The position numbers were made by a program, and so were the translations under genes. DNA of 62,246 nt, taken from CAYUAI01 sp964442745 (GTDB lineage Bacteria > Pseudomonadota > Gammaproteobacteria > S012-40). The stretch lies in the NCBI GenBank assembly GCA_964442745.1, contig CAYUAI010000016.1, positions 1-62,246 of the forward strand, written 5' to 3'. Under the pieces are notes generated by a model. The model was not told where the DNA came from. It saw only the letters and a list, made by a program, of their open reading frames with translations, and did no database searches. Positions 8,864 to 17,611 of this stretch are shown here, one piece after another. Position 1 is the stretch's first letter. Every line of letters begins with the position of its first letter.

Positions 8864-11800
8864 ATGGCCGGGGGGTATATCAAACAATCAACCATGATTT
8901 CCAAAGCGATAGCGATGTTAGTGCACCGTTGGCTTGGAATATTGTTACTGCTTTGGCTGGTGGTTGGATGTGGGTCGCAAACATCACCGGTAACGCCTCA
9001 ATCTATTATCTCTAGTCAAACGCCGATGGCACTTTTCGTTTCACCCGCCGACAAACTTGCTGTGTTACCTCGTGCGGTGGCCGCCTACCCAAATCAATCA
9101 ACCCGATTTGTTATCTTAAATATGAATGCGTTGGATATTCCATTGCTTCAAGGTGTTGAATTGATAACACCCGACAATATCGTATATACCATTATTTTTG
9201 AACGACGTACCGACCACACTAATGGTGATATTTCGTTAATTGGTTATTTGCGGGATTTTGGTCAGAGTTATCGAGTGGTACTAACTAGTGGTGTTGCCGG
9301 TGTCTTTGGACGCGTGCAAACACCAACCGGGACGATTGTCATTGATTCGGACTCAACCGGCAGCTGGTTAATTGATATGGATTCAGCGGGCCTGACACCG
9401 CTAAGCCTTAAAGAAGATGCACGGATTCCACAAACGCCATTGGCATTGTCGCCCCAGCAAATTTCAGCGCGAAATGCACTCTCTGAAACCCCTTTAGCAG
9501 GCCATACTGAAATTGATGTGTTAATTGTCTATTCGACTGGCTTTGCCGAAAAATATCCGGGTGAAGCGGCCCAAACTCGTTTAAACGAACTCGTCACATT
9601 GGCTAATACTGCGTTTGTTGACAGTGAAATTAATTTATCACTTCGTGTCGTATATACCGCCCAAGTGGATTATGCTGACACCATTGACAATGATACGGCG
9701 CTGACAGCGCTAACCAATTTTATTCCTCCCTTTCAGAATATAGCGGCTTTGCGGGATCAGTATGGCGCGGATATCGTGACTTTTATTCGACCTTTTGTCA
9801 GTACGGCCAGTGGCAGTTGTGGTGTTGCTTGGCTCAATGGTGGGGGCCAGACGCCGTTAGGGGCGGAAAATGTTTATTCTGTGGTGGCAGAAGGGCGAGA
9901 TGGGAGTTTTTTCTGTGATGAGCACACATTTGCTCACGAAATTGGGCACAGTATGGGCGGTGCGCACGATATCAATAATTCTGTTACCTCTGGGCGATAT
10001 TCCTATTCGTATGGGTATGGACAAGCCGGTATATTTGGTAGTGTGATGAGTTATATTAGTCCACAAAGTGGGCGATTTTCCAATCCGAATATTAGTACCT
10101 GTTTTAACCAAGTGTGTGGTGTGGCTGATCAAGCAGACAACAGTCGAACATTAACGCTAATGAAAGATATTGTGGCTGCATTTCGGCCCACGGCAGTGAC
10201 GACTCCGCCACCACCACCTAAGCCACCGTCCGTCACCACCCAGTTGGCGAGTCAGGTGACCGATGGGCAAGCTGTGCTACAAGGGCAGGTTAATCCGCAG
10301 GGCTTTGATACCACCGCCTTCTTTGAGTTTGGCACTGACATTGGTTATGGGCAAAAAACCTTAGCGCAAAACCTCGCAGTGAATTCGGTAAATCAAAATA
10401 TACAAGCGATTGTTACCAGTTTAACTTGTGGAACCACTTATCAATATCGGGTGGTGGCTTCCAGTCGTGATGGTGTGTCCGAGGGGGATAATCTAACGTT
10501 TACGACTAACAATTGTCCCTCGAGTACGACTGAGCTCAATACCCAGCCAGCCACTAATATTAGCCGGGGGGCCGCGCAACTGAACGGCGCCATCAAAACC
10601 GATAAAGATATTAATTATTATTTCGAATATGGGTTAGGCTTAAAGTTTGGGTCGAAAACAGTGAGCCAATCGATATTAGTTAATGCCCGAGCTACCTCTA
10701 TATCATTTGTATTAGACGATTTATTATGTGGTCGTAACTATTATTATCGCTTAATTAGTGAAGATGGTATTGGTAATGTCACCGTAAGTAATGCGCGTAT
10801 TTTAACAACATTAAGTTGCCTGGAGGCACCGGTGGTATTAACGCAGGCGGCAATAGATATTCGTTCCACAGGCGCCGTGTTACAGGGTTCAGTGAATTCG
10901 CGAGGTGTTGCTGGTGTGGCTTATTTTGAATATGGAACACCCGCTGCTCTGTCACTTGCAACGCCTGAAATTTCCATTGTCGCCTCTAGCGTTGCTCAAC
11001 CGCTAAGGATAGAGATTAATCCATTAGCTTGTGGCTCAGATTATCAATTCCGTGCCGTGGCCAGCAGTAGTGCAGGTATCGTCAAAGGCGATGTCTTATC
11101 ATTTACCTCATTTAATTGTTTAAATGAGCCCACCATTAGTGAGCTTGCAGCACGCAATATTGGTAATGATCAAGTGGAGATTGTGGCTAAGCTGGTATCA
11201 CCTGGTGAGACCACTCAAGTTTGGTTTGAGTATGGCGAAACGACAGCGTATGGGACGGTCACTTCAGTACAAACGATAACCGCAACAACCGATCCCAGTG
11301 AATTTTTCGCTTCGATCTCTCAGCTAACCTGTGCAACACAATATCACTACAAGGCATTTGCTAAAAATTCAACAGGGCAAATCAATAGCGAAGATCAAGT
11401 TTTTTCAACGCGCTTGTGTATTGCGGCTACGCCTATTTTAAATGATCCATCCGTTGATGATATCACCGAAAACAGCGCAGTATTGGCGGTTTCAGTGAAT
11501 CCCAATGGTCAATTAACGGTGATTAGTGCAGCCTACGGCATCACGACTAAGTATGGTGAGCAAACGCCTCCTCAAACTGTTGGAGCCGGAGCTAATAGCG
11601 TATTATTTAAAATAGTACTGGCTGATTTGCTCTGTGGCACGACGTATCATTATCAAGTCACCGTTGAAAATCCAGAGGGTTCGATCGTGGGAAATAATAA
11701 CTCTTTTAAGACGGCAGAGTGCATTATTTCTGATTTACTCAGTGCCAGTGGTGTCACTGAAATTGGTCAGTTGGTGGCAACACTCAATGCTCAGATATTG

Positions 11801-14524
11801 CCAAGCAACCAAAAACTCAATCTCTATTTTGAGTATGGTACACAATCAAAAAATTACACCAATAAAACGCAAAGACAAGCCGTGCTTGCAAGTTTAACAA
11901 CGACTGACGTATCGCGGCTTGTTAACAATTTGTCATGTGGCACAGCATATTTTTATCGTGTGGTGGGGGAGGTAGGTACCGCGACCATTTATGGAAAAGA
12001 AGAACTGTTTTCGACGATACCCTGCAATACAACCATTGTTTCTGTGATCACTAATACCTCGCAGGATGTGACTCAAGCCAGTGCTAAATTATTGGGTATT
12101 GTTAATCCTGAAGGCGTGAATACTCGCGTTTATTTTGAATATGGCTTTGATATCAGCTTTGGAGAAAAAACGAGGGAAATCAATATTGCTGATGGCACGT
12201 TGCCCCGTGATGTGGCTTGGGTGGTGCGGTCATTACAATGTGGCGCGTCTTATGTTTTTCGTATTGTGACTATTTCAGAAGATGGCTCCCCAGAAGGCAA
12301 CGTGCAATACGGTGAAAACGTTGTATTTCAAACATTGCCATGCAATGGGTTAAACGTCACTGCTCGGGTGAGCTGGTTTAGCAATGATAAGGCGGTTATA
12401 TACATAAATGTAAAATCAGGCGTGAATGCGGAGACGACAGTCCAAGTGAAATACGGCTTGAGTCAAGCGATGTCTCAAGCCAGTGATCCGGTAACGATTG
12501 CTTCGGGTACTGATTCTATCAATTTGATCAATCTTTCATGCGGTAAAGAATATTTTTATACAGTGACGGCTAACGATGGAGTAAATACCTCGAATACGGA
12601 AGTGACTTCTTTTAATACCAAAGAATGTTTTGTTCCACCGGAGGTGACAACGTTACCCGCCTTGTTAATTAGCTCAAGAAATGTAACTTTACAGGGGAGT
12701 GTGATGAGCAACGGGATGGATACTAATGCTCGGTTTAATTATGGTTTGACAGATGTTTATGGTATGCAAACAGAAATCACCAATGTGCTGGGCAGTTTTG
12801 TTAACCAAATTGTTAGCTCGGAGATTAATGGACTCGAATGTGAAACGCTATATCATTACCAAATTGCGGCAAATAATGAGAATGGCACCGCGTGGGGTGA
12901 AAACCAAAGCTTTGTCACGGATTTGTGTGGTAGTGATTCATTGCCAATATCGCAAAATTCACCTGCAACACCGCTGGCGGCCGGGGCGGAACACAGCATC
13001 GCCATTGGTATTCGTGGAAATTTGATATCTTGGGGTAATAATGAGGATGGTCAACTTGGTGCGGGTTTAGTCAAGGATAACGTGCTCATTGGTGTCAGTG
13101 ATGATTTAGGCAATGTGCTGTTAGGCATTATTAAAGTCGTTGCAGGGGCTAAACATTCCTTAGCGCTTACCGAAGATGGTCGAGTGATTGCCTGGGGGAA
13201 AAATAGTGCGGGCCAGTTAGGCGATGGAACGGATTTATCACGCTCTTTCGTCAAAATCACTCAGGCAGCGTCGGAAATTGAATTATCAAATGTCATTGAT
13301 ATCGCGGCTGGAAAAGAACATAGTCTCGCTGTAAAAAGTGACGGGACTGTCTTTGCCTGGGGTAGCAATAATGCGGGCCAGATTGGGGCTGGCGACCAAT
13401 TTGAATATCTGACACCAGTGATCGTACCTGGTATTGTTGATGCGGTTGCGATTGCTGCGGGTGATCGGTTTAGTCTTGCCTTGATCAGTGATGGTAGCTT
13501 ATATGCCTGGGGAGTAAACGATGTCGGACAATTGGGGAATGGCAATACAGAATCGGTATTTGGACCAGAAAAAGTACAGAACGCAACGGAAATTGCTGCG
13601 ATTGAGGCCGGTTCAGAGCATGCGATTGCGTTACGTAAAAATGGTAATGTTTTGGTTTGGGGGTGGAATGAATATGGCCAGTTGGGAAATGGTGGACGGG
13701 ATATCCAAACGTTACCCATCCCCGTAAAGGAAGGTGACAGGGTTGTCAGTGGCATCCAGGCGGTGGGAGCGGGTGCTCGCTATAGCATGGTTTTAAAAGA
13801 GGATGGGACGTTATCGGCATGGGGTGATAACTCTTCAGGTCAGTTAGGTGATGGTTCATTTTCTATGCGGTTAACCCCAGCCCCCGTATTAAATATAGAT
13901 AATACACCGCTGGCTAATATGATTGCTTTTGCTGCCGGTGAGAGTCATGCCATTGCGGTGCATGAGAGTGGTGCATTGCTCGGTTGGGGAAATAATAGTT
14001 TTAATCAATTGGGGGGCAACGCTGAAAATAAAAATACCCCTTATCCGACGTCAATAAGAGATGCCAATGGCAGTGATATTTCCATCAAGAGCTATCAATT
14101 AATTATTGACTCGGTCAGTTTTAACATTATAGAAGGTAAGGTTGGGCATTTTAGAGTGCGACCTAGTGCGCCGCCAGGGGCTGAAAACTTGCAGGTTACC
14201 GTGACTATTGATGCCAATAGCGATCAAGATATTCAAGTCATTGAGGGGGCTGTGTTAGTCTTCACCGATATAGATTGGCAGCAAAACCAAATGGTTACAC
14301 TGGAAGCTTTGGTTGATGATGATAATATTAGTGGACAGGCATATATTCAAATTACTGCACCAGGATATTCCACAGCTACCGTGACGGTGATCGAGTCTGA
14401 CAAAGACAATAATCAAAAGGCATTACAAGGCGGAGTGATTTCCGGTATCGATTTATTACTTATATGGATGTTTTTCTGTTTGGTTCGTCGGTGTATTATT
14501 ATACCTGTCACCTATCATTTTTAG
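8864..14524 (+). CDS. Giant secreted protease: metzincin domain, nine FN3-like repeats, seven RCC1 repeats
   Basis: An 1886-residue exported protein. It begins with a hydrophobic segment and a lipobox-like WLVVGC (Cys36). A metallopeptidase domain spans about 210-440, with HEIGHSMGGAHD at 358-369, which fits the metzincin zinc motif HExxHxxGxxH, and a Met-turn VMSY downstream. A proline-rich linker (about 447-455) leads to nine ~95-residue repeats. Each has a YFEYG-type strand, an L.CG..Y.Y strand and a closing Cys, suggesting one disulfide per repeat. Seven RCC1 repeats (AAG..HSLAL...G....WG.N..GQLG) at about 1370-1733 fit a seven-bladed propeller. A Calx-beta-like segment follows. The end (GGVISG, hydrophobic stretch, RR) resembles a C-terminal sorting signal. 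The start could also be ATG 8894. Confidence 0.85.
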   Translation: MAGGYIKQSTMISKAIAMLVHRWLGILLLLWLVVGCGSQTSPVTPQSIISSQTPMALFVSPADKLAVLPRAVAAYPNQSTRFVILNMNALDIPLLQGVELITPDNIVYTIIFERRTDHTNGDISLIGYLRDFGQSYRVVLTSGVAGVFGRVQTPTGTIVIDSDSTGSWLIDMDSAGLTPLSLKEDARIPQTPLALSPQQISARNALSETPLAGHTEIDVLIVYSTGFAEKYPGEAAQTRLNELVTLANTAFVDSEINLSLRVVYTAQVDYADTIDNDTALTALTNFIPPFQNIAALRDQYGADIVTFIRPFVSTASGSCGVAWLNGGGQTPLGAENVYSVVAEGRDGSFFCDEHTFAHEIGHSMGGAHDINNSVTSGRYSYSYGYGQAGIFGSVMSYISPQSGRFSNPNISTCFNQVCGVADQADNSRTLTLMKDIVAAFRPTAVTTPPPPPKPPSVTTQLASQVTDGQAVLQGQVNPQGFDTTAFFEFGTDIGYGQKTLAQNLAVNSVNQNIQAIVTSLTCGTTYQYRVVASSRDGVSEGDNLTFTTNNCPSSTTELNTQPATNISRGAAQLNGAIKTDKDINYYFEYGLGLKFGSKTVSQSILVNARATSISFVLDDLLCGRNYYYRLISEDGIGNVTVSNARILTTLSCLEAPVVLTQAAIDIRSTGAVLQGSVNSRGVAGVAYFEYGTPAALSLATPEISIVASSVAQPLRIEINPLACGSDYQFRAVASSSAGIVKGDVLSFTSFNCLNEPTISELAARNIGNDQVEIVAKLVSPGETTQVWFEYGETTAYGTVTSVQTITATTDPSEFFASISQLTCATQYHYKAFAKNSTGQINSEDQVFSTRLCIAATPILNDPSVDDITENSAVLAVSVNPNGQLTVISAAYGITTKYGEQTPPQTVGAGANSVLFKIVLADLLCGTTYHYQVTVENPEGSIVGNNNSFKTAECIISDLLSASGVTEIGQLVATLNAQILPSNQKLNLYFEYGTQSKNYTNKTQRQAVLASLTTTDVSRLVNNLSCGTAYFYRVVGEVGTATIYGKEELFSTIPCNTTIVSVITNTSQDVTQASAKLLGIVNPEGVNTRVYFEYGFDISFGEKTREINIADGTLPRDVAWVVRSLQCGASYVFRIVTISEDGSPEGNVQYGENVVFQTLPCNGLNVTARVSWFSNDKAVIYINVKSGVNAETTVQVKYGLSQAMSQASDPVTIASGTDSINLINLSCGKEYFYTVTANDGVNTSNTEVTSFNTKECFVPPEVTTLPALLISSRNVTLQGSVMSNGMDTNARFNYGLTDVYGMQTEITNVLGSFVNQIVSSEINGLECETLYHYQIAANNENGTAWGENQSFVTDLCGSDSLPISQNSPATPLAAGAEHSIAIGIRGNLISWGNNEDGQLGAGLVKDNVLIGVSDDLGNVLLGIIKVVAGAKHSLALTEDGRVIAWGKNSAGQLGDGTDLSRSFVKITQAASEIELSNVIDIAAGKEHSLAVKSDGTVFAWGSNNAGQIGAGDQFEYLTPVIVPGIVDAVAIAAGDRFSLALISDGSLYAWGVNDVGQLGNGNTESVFGPEKVQNATEIAAIEAGSEHAIALRKNGNVLVWGWNEYGQLGNGGRDIQTLPIPVKEGDRVVSGIQAVGAGARYSMVLKEDGTLSAWGDNSSGQLGDGSFSMRLTPAPVLNIDNTPLANMIAFAAGESHAIAVHESGALLGWGNNSFNQLGGNAENKNTPYPTSIRDANGSDISIKSYQLIIDSVSFNIIEGKVGHFRVRPSAPPGAENLQVTVTIDANSDQDIQVIEGAVLVFTDIDWQQNQMVTLEALVDDDNISGQAYIQITAPGYSTATVTVIESDKDNNQKALQGGVISGIDLLLIWMFFCLVRRCIIIPVTYHF

Positions 14525-14660
14525 ATTTTCATCGTTTATTTCTTTTTCAATATTCAAAATTTCTTGCTATTGGTTATTATCGAGTCACATTCTCTTCCTT
14601 TATTTTTATCAAAGACACTGTTAATGTTCCTGATCAAATGTTTGATTTGGGAGATCCACC

Positions 14661-15866
14661 ATGCAAATTGGTACACCACTGTCAAGTTCAGCAACACGAG
14701 TGATGCTATTAGGTAGCGGCGAACTGGGTAAAGAAGTCATTATTGCATTGCAGCGATTGGGAGCGGAAGTTATCGCCGTAGATCGTTATGCGAATGCACC
14801 TGGTCACCAAGTTGCCCATCGTGCTCATGTGATCGATATGTCCGATGCGAAGGCATTACGCGAATTAGTGGCACAAGAAAAACCGCAGCTGATTGTTCCA
14901 GAAATTGAAGCAATTGCCACCGATTTATTGGTTGAATTGGAGCGGGAAGAAGCGATGACTGTGATTCCTACCGCACGTGCTGCACAACTTACCATGAATC
15001 GTGAAGGTATTCGACGCCTCGCTGCCGAAGAACTGGCGATTCCAACCTCTAAATATCGATTTGCGGAGACCTTCTTTGAATTAGAAGCGGCCGTCAGTGA
15101 AATTGGTTATCCGTGTATCATCAAACCGATCATGTCTTCATCCGGTAAAGGCCAATCCTTGCTTCGCTCAGCGGATGATGTGCAATCCGCTTGGGAATAT
15201 GCCATACAGGGTGGGCGAGTGAATCAAGAGCAGGTGATTGTCGAACAGAAAATTGATTTTGACTTTGAAATTACGCTATTAACAGTGCGTTATAAAAATG
15301 CAATGGGAGAAGTGGTTACGGTTTTTTGTGCGCCGATAGGGCATCGACAGATCGATGGGGATTACGTGGAAAGTTGGCAACCACAACCCATGTCGAGTGT
15401 CGCTTTGCAAGCGGCCCAGTCGATTGCCCAACGCATTACCGATAATTTAGCTGGGTGCGGTCTTTTTGGTGTGGAATTTTTTGTGAAAGGCGATCAAGTG
15501 TGGTTTAGCGAAGTGAGTCCGAGACCGCACGATACGGGTATGGTAACCATGGCCAGTCAGTATCAAAATGAGTTTGAGTGTCATGCGCGTGCGATTCTCG
15601 GTTTGCCCGTTTCTGTTGAGTTGCGTAATCCGGCGGCTAGCGCTGTGATTTATGGTGCAATGGATCAGCGAGCGGTTATTTTTGAGAATGTGGATAAGGC
15701 ATTGAGTATTCCAGGCTCGGATATTCGACTTTTCGGTAAGCCAGAAGCTTATCGACGTCGCCGAATGGGAGTGGCTTTAGCTTACGGTGAATCCGTTGAA
15801 TGTGCTCGGCAGCGAGCCAATTTGGTTGCAAGTCAGGTCATCGTTAAAGCGTCAAAATTTCCTTAA
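14661..15866 (+). CDS. purT: Formate-dependent phosphoribosylglycinamide formyltransferase PurT
   Basis: A 401-residue ATP-grasp enzyme that makes formyl-GAR from GAR, formate and ATP in purine synthesis. Diagnostic stretches are MLLGSGELGKE, AVDRYANAPGHQVAHR, VPEIEAI, NREGIRRLAAEEL, KPIMSSSGKGQS, and the metal/ATP region EVSPRPHDTGMVT. Length is normal. The ATG at 14661 is preceded by GGGAG at about 14649. It stands alone; a hairpin lies 80 bases after the stop. Confidence 0.97.
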   Translation: MQIGTPLSSSATRVMLLGSGELGKEVIIALQRLGAEVIAVDRYANAPGHQVAHRAHVIDMSDAKALRELVAQEKPQLIVPEIEAIATDLLVELEREEAMTVIPTARAAQLTMNREGIRRLAAEELAIPTSKYRFAETFFELEAAVSEIGYPCIIKPIMSSSGKGQSLLRSADDVQSAWEYAIQGGRVNQEQVIVEQKIDFDFEITLLTVRYKNAMGEVVTVFCAPIGHRQIDGDYVESWQPQPMSSVALQAAQSIAQRITDNLAGCGLFGVEFFVKGDQVWFSEVSPRPHDTGMVTMASQYQNEFECHARAILGLPVSVELRNPAASAVIYGAMDQRAVIFENVDKALSIPGSDIRLFGKPEAYRRRRMGVALAYGESVECARQRANLVASQVIVKASKFP

Positions 15867-15945
15867 AAGGAAAAAGGAGGCACCTCATTAAGTTTTCTGG
15901 TTTCCGTTTTTAGGATTAAGTATTTATTGTGCTGTTAATGATTTT

Positions 15946-15992
15946 GTATTGACGGGTAAAGCGATGAGTCACCCATCAATACTATATTTATT
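15946..15992 (+). terminator. Hairpin downstream of purT
   Basis: GTATTGACGGGT at 15946-15957 pairs with ACCCATCAATAC at 15971-15982 with one mismatch, around a 13-base loop. A T-rich stretch (TATATTTATTTA) follows on the plus strand. It could terminate purT and, less well, the minus-strand small gene that ends at 16009. Confidence 0.45.
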
Positions 15993-16008
15993 TATCCGTT
16001 ATTTGGTA

Positions 16009-16119
16009 TTATCGTGCACCGACTGTGCTATAGATCTTTAGTGTCAGATAAGTACCTAGAATGACAACAACGGCTGAAATTCCATAAATGGCGAAAGATA
16101 AATTTGATAAGTAATCCAT
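16009..16119 (-). CDS. Small single-span membrane protein, 36 residues
   Basis: A complete short gene of 36 codons plus stop. The peptide starts MDYLSNLSFAIYG, has a ~20-residue hydrophobic stretch (about residues 9-27, SFAIYGISAVVVILGTYLTL), and ends KIYSTVGAR with a basic C-terminus, so it is a single inner-membrane helix. The ATG at 16117-16119 is preceded on the minus strand by GAGAGGAA at good spacing. A promoter-like TTGACT-17 bp-CAATAT lies upstream (16179-16207). I do not recognise a family; it is not CydX or KdpF by sequence. Independent promoter, ribosome site and coherent TM composition make it likely to be expressed. Confidence 0.7.
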   Translation of the reverse strand: MDYLSNLSFAIYGISAVVVILGTYLTLKIYSTVGAR

Positions 16120-16178
16120 GTTTCAATTCCTCTCATTAATGAAGGGTGGAATAAAATAGCCTAATAAAAACGGTGTTA

Positions 16179-16207
16179 ATATTGCCCTAGCCAAATCTTT
16201 TAGTCAA
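16179..16207 (-). promoter_or_regulatory. Sigma-70-like promoter of the 36-residue membrane protein gene
   Basis: On the minus strand, TTGACT (complement of 16202-16207) is followed after 17 bases by CAATAT (complement of 16179-16184), about 60 bases upstream of the small gene's ATG. The -35 is 5/6 to consensus and the -10 is 3/6. Confidence 0.45.
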
Positions 16208-16723
16208 CAATTTTTATTGCTAACCTTGCCTGCAATTTCTCCCGTTAGATGGCGAGACTATCTACAAAGCTGGTCAAATATTGAGTTCGCTTAATTATTC
16301 AGCCCTGGCAGTGAATGAAAAATACCACTTGGATATGCATCATTAGCGGTGTGTAGGGTGTGGTAGTATCGTTGGGATTTGTGACTGACATCACATAGTT
16401 CTAATTGTTATTAAAACCTAACAAGGGGGAACGCTATCGTAAATTAAAATGCTGTTTTTTTATATAGTTTATTATTTTAATTCATTGATTTTTAACTAAT
16501 ATTTAATTTTTCTGCTAGAGTGGTTATCAAAATATTCTCTGTTGATCGAGTGATTTCAAAACAATAATATTGGTACATTTCCGTGTGCTGTTTCACAGGC
16601 TTGTCATTTAAGGCTTCTCGTGACTTGGTCGTTAAAAATTCAACATTATGAAAATGATAAGCACAAAAATTATTTTGTGCCGGCTTTGTGCTAGTAAAAA
16701 TAAGCGATTGATTTTTAGGGGGT
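16208..16723. other. Intergenic region before the HDOD gene
   Basis: AT-rich and without a convincing gene. A purine-rich AACAAGGGGGAA occurs near 16420, but the ATG after it opens only about 16 codons. A minus-strand frame across 16492-16833 has no recognisable product and overlaps the HDOD gene. The region should hold the HDOD promoter. Confidence 0.35.
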
Positions 16724-17599
16724 ATGTTGGTTTTGAGTTCGTTGGAAGAACTAGTAAAAGGCGTGGATCGATTAGTCTCTCTGCCTGAAGTATGTGTATT
16801 GATCAATGATCTCATTAACGATCCATTGTGCAATGTCAGTGAATTAGCCCAGGTTATCAGTCAAGATCCTGATCTTACCGCGCGCCTTTTGAAGCTGGTT
16901 AACGGTCCTTATTATCAGTTTTCTATGCCCATTGATACGGTGTCAAGAGCGATCGTTTTGGTGGGTTTAGCTGAGTTACAAAATATGGTGATTGCGACAT
17001 CAGCGGTAGAGACCTTTGGCAAATTACCTGCGGAAAAAATCAATATGGCGAGTTTTTGGCGACATAGTGTTTTTTGTGCGGTGGTTGCCCGACGGCTGGC
17101 TCGCGAGTGCCATGTTTTGCATCCAGAGCGTTTGTTTGTTGCTGGCTTATTGCATGATATTGGTCGTTTGTTAATTTTGTATAAAAAAACAGATCAAGTC
17201 GAGCAGATTCTGCAAACACAATCTCAACAAAATTGTTCTATTGCTGAAGCTGAACGAGCTATCTTATGTTTTGATCATGCCGATGCCGGCGAGGCACTAT
17301 TAAAATCGTGGGGGTTGCCCCATGGTCTTTGCCAAACCGTTAAGTACCACCATTGTCCGCAGCAGGCAACAGAGTTTATTCTAGAGACGTCTATTATTCA
17401 CGTGTCAAATATTATGGCACAAGCATTAGATGTCAGTGATCGAGATAATTTTACGTTAGAATGCGATAGCTTTGCTTGGAAACAACTGGGTATTGCTGAG
17501 TCGTCGATCAAACCGATTTTACACGAGGCAGTTTTTCAATTCTTAGAAACGCTTGAGTTACTCATACCTGGTGCCAGCACACCATTGAATTTACCCTAG
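16724..17599 (+). CDS. HDOD domain signal-transduction protein
   Basis: About 291 residues forming a single HDOD domain, the noncatalytic relative of HD phosphohydrolases. Family blocks are LPEVCVLINDLINDP, ISQDPDLTARLLKLVN (with YY), the AI.LVG...L.N region, SFWRHSVFCA, GLLHDIGRL, FDHADAGEALL..W, and a KYHH segment. HDOD proteins act in regulation of signalling, motility or stress; the partner here is unknown. The G-rich ribosome-like AGGGGG at 16717-16722 sits only one base before ATG 16724, while a TTG at 16733 has better spacing, so the start may be 16733. The gene converges with the ankyrin gene with a 12-base gap. Confidence 0.85.
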   Translation: MLVLSSLEELVKGVDRLVSLPEVCVLINDLINDPLCNVSELAQVISQDPDLTARLLKLVNGPYYQFSMPIDTVSRAIVLVGLAELQNMVIATSAVETFGKLPAEKINMASFWRHSVFCAVVARRLARECHVLHPERLFVAGLLHDIGRLLILYKKTDQVEQILQTQSQQNCSIAEAERAILCFDHADAGEALLKSWGLPHGLCQTVKYHHCPQQATEFILETSIIHVSNIMAQALDVSDRDNFTLECDSFAWKQLGIAESSIKPILHEAVFQFLETLELLIPGASTPLNLP

Positions 17600-17611
17600 C
17601 TGAAATTTTCT

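Noticed and set aside
13261..13755. A 164-codon minus-strand frame inside the RCC1 region
   Set aside because: It is antisense to seven well-conserved RCC1 repeats. Its repetitive Pro/Ser-rich product mirrors them, so it is a shadow frame.
16492..16833. A 113-codon minus-strand frame upstream of the HDOD gene
   Set aside because: No family resemblance and no ribosome site; it overlaps the HDOD start.
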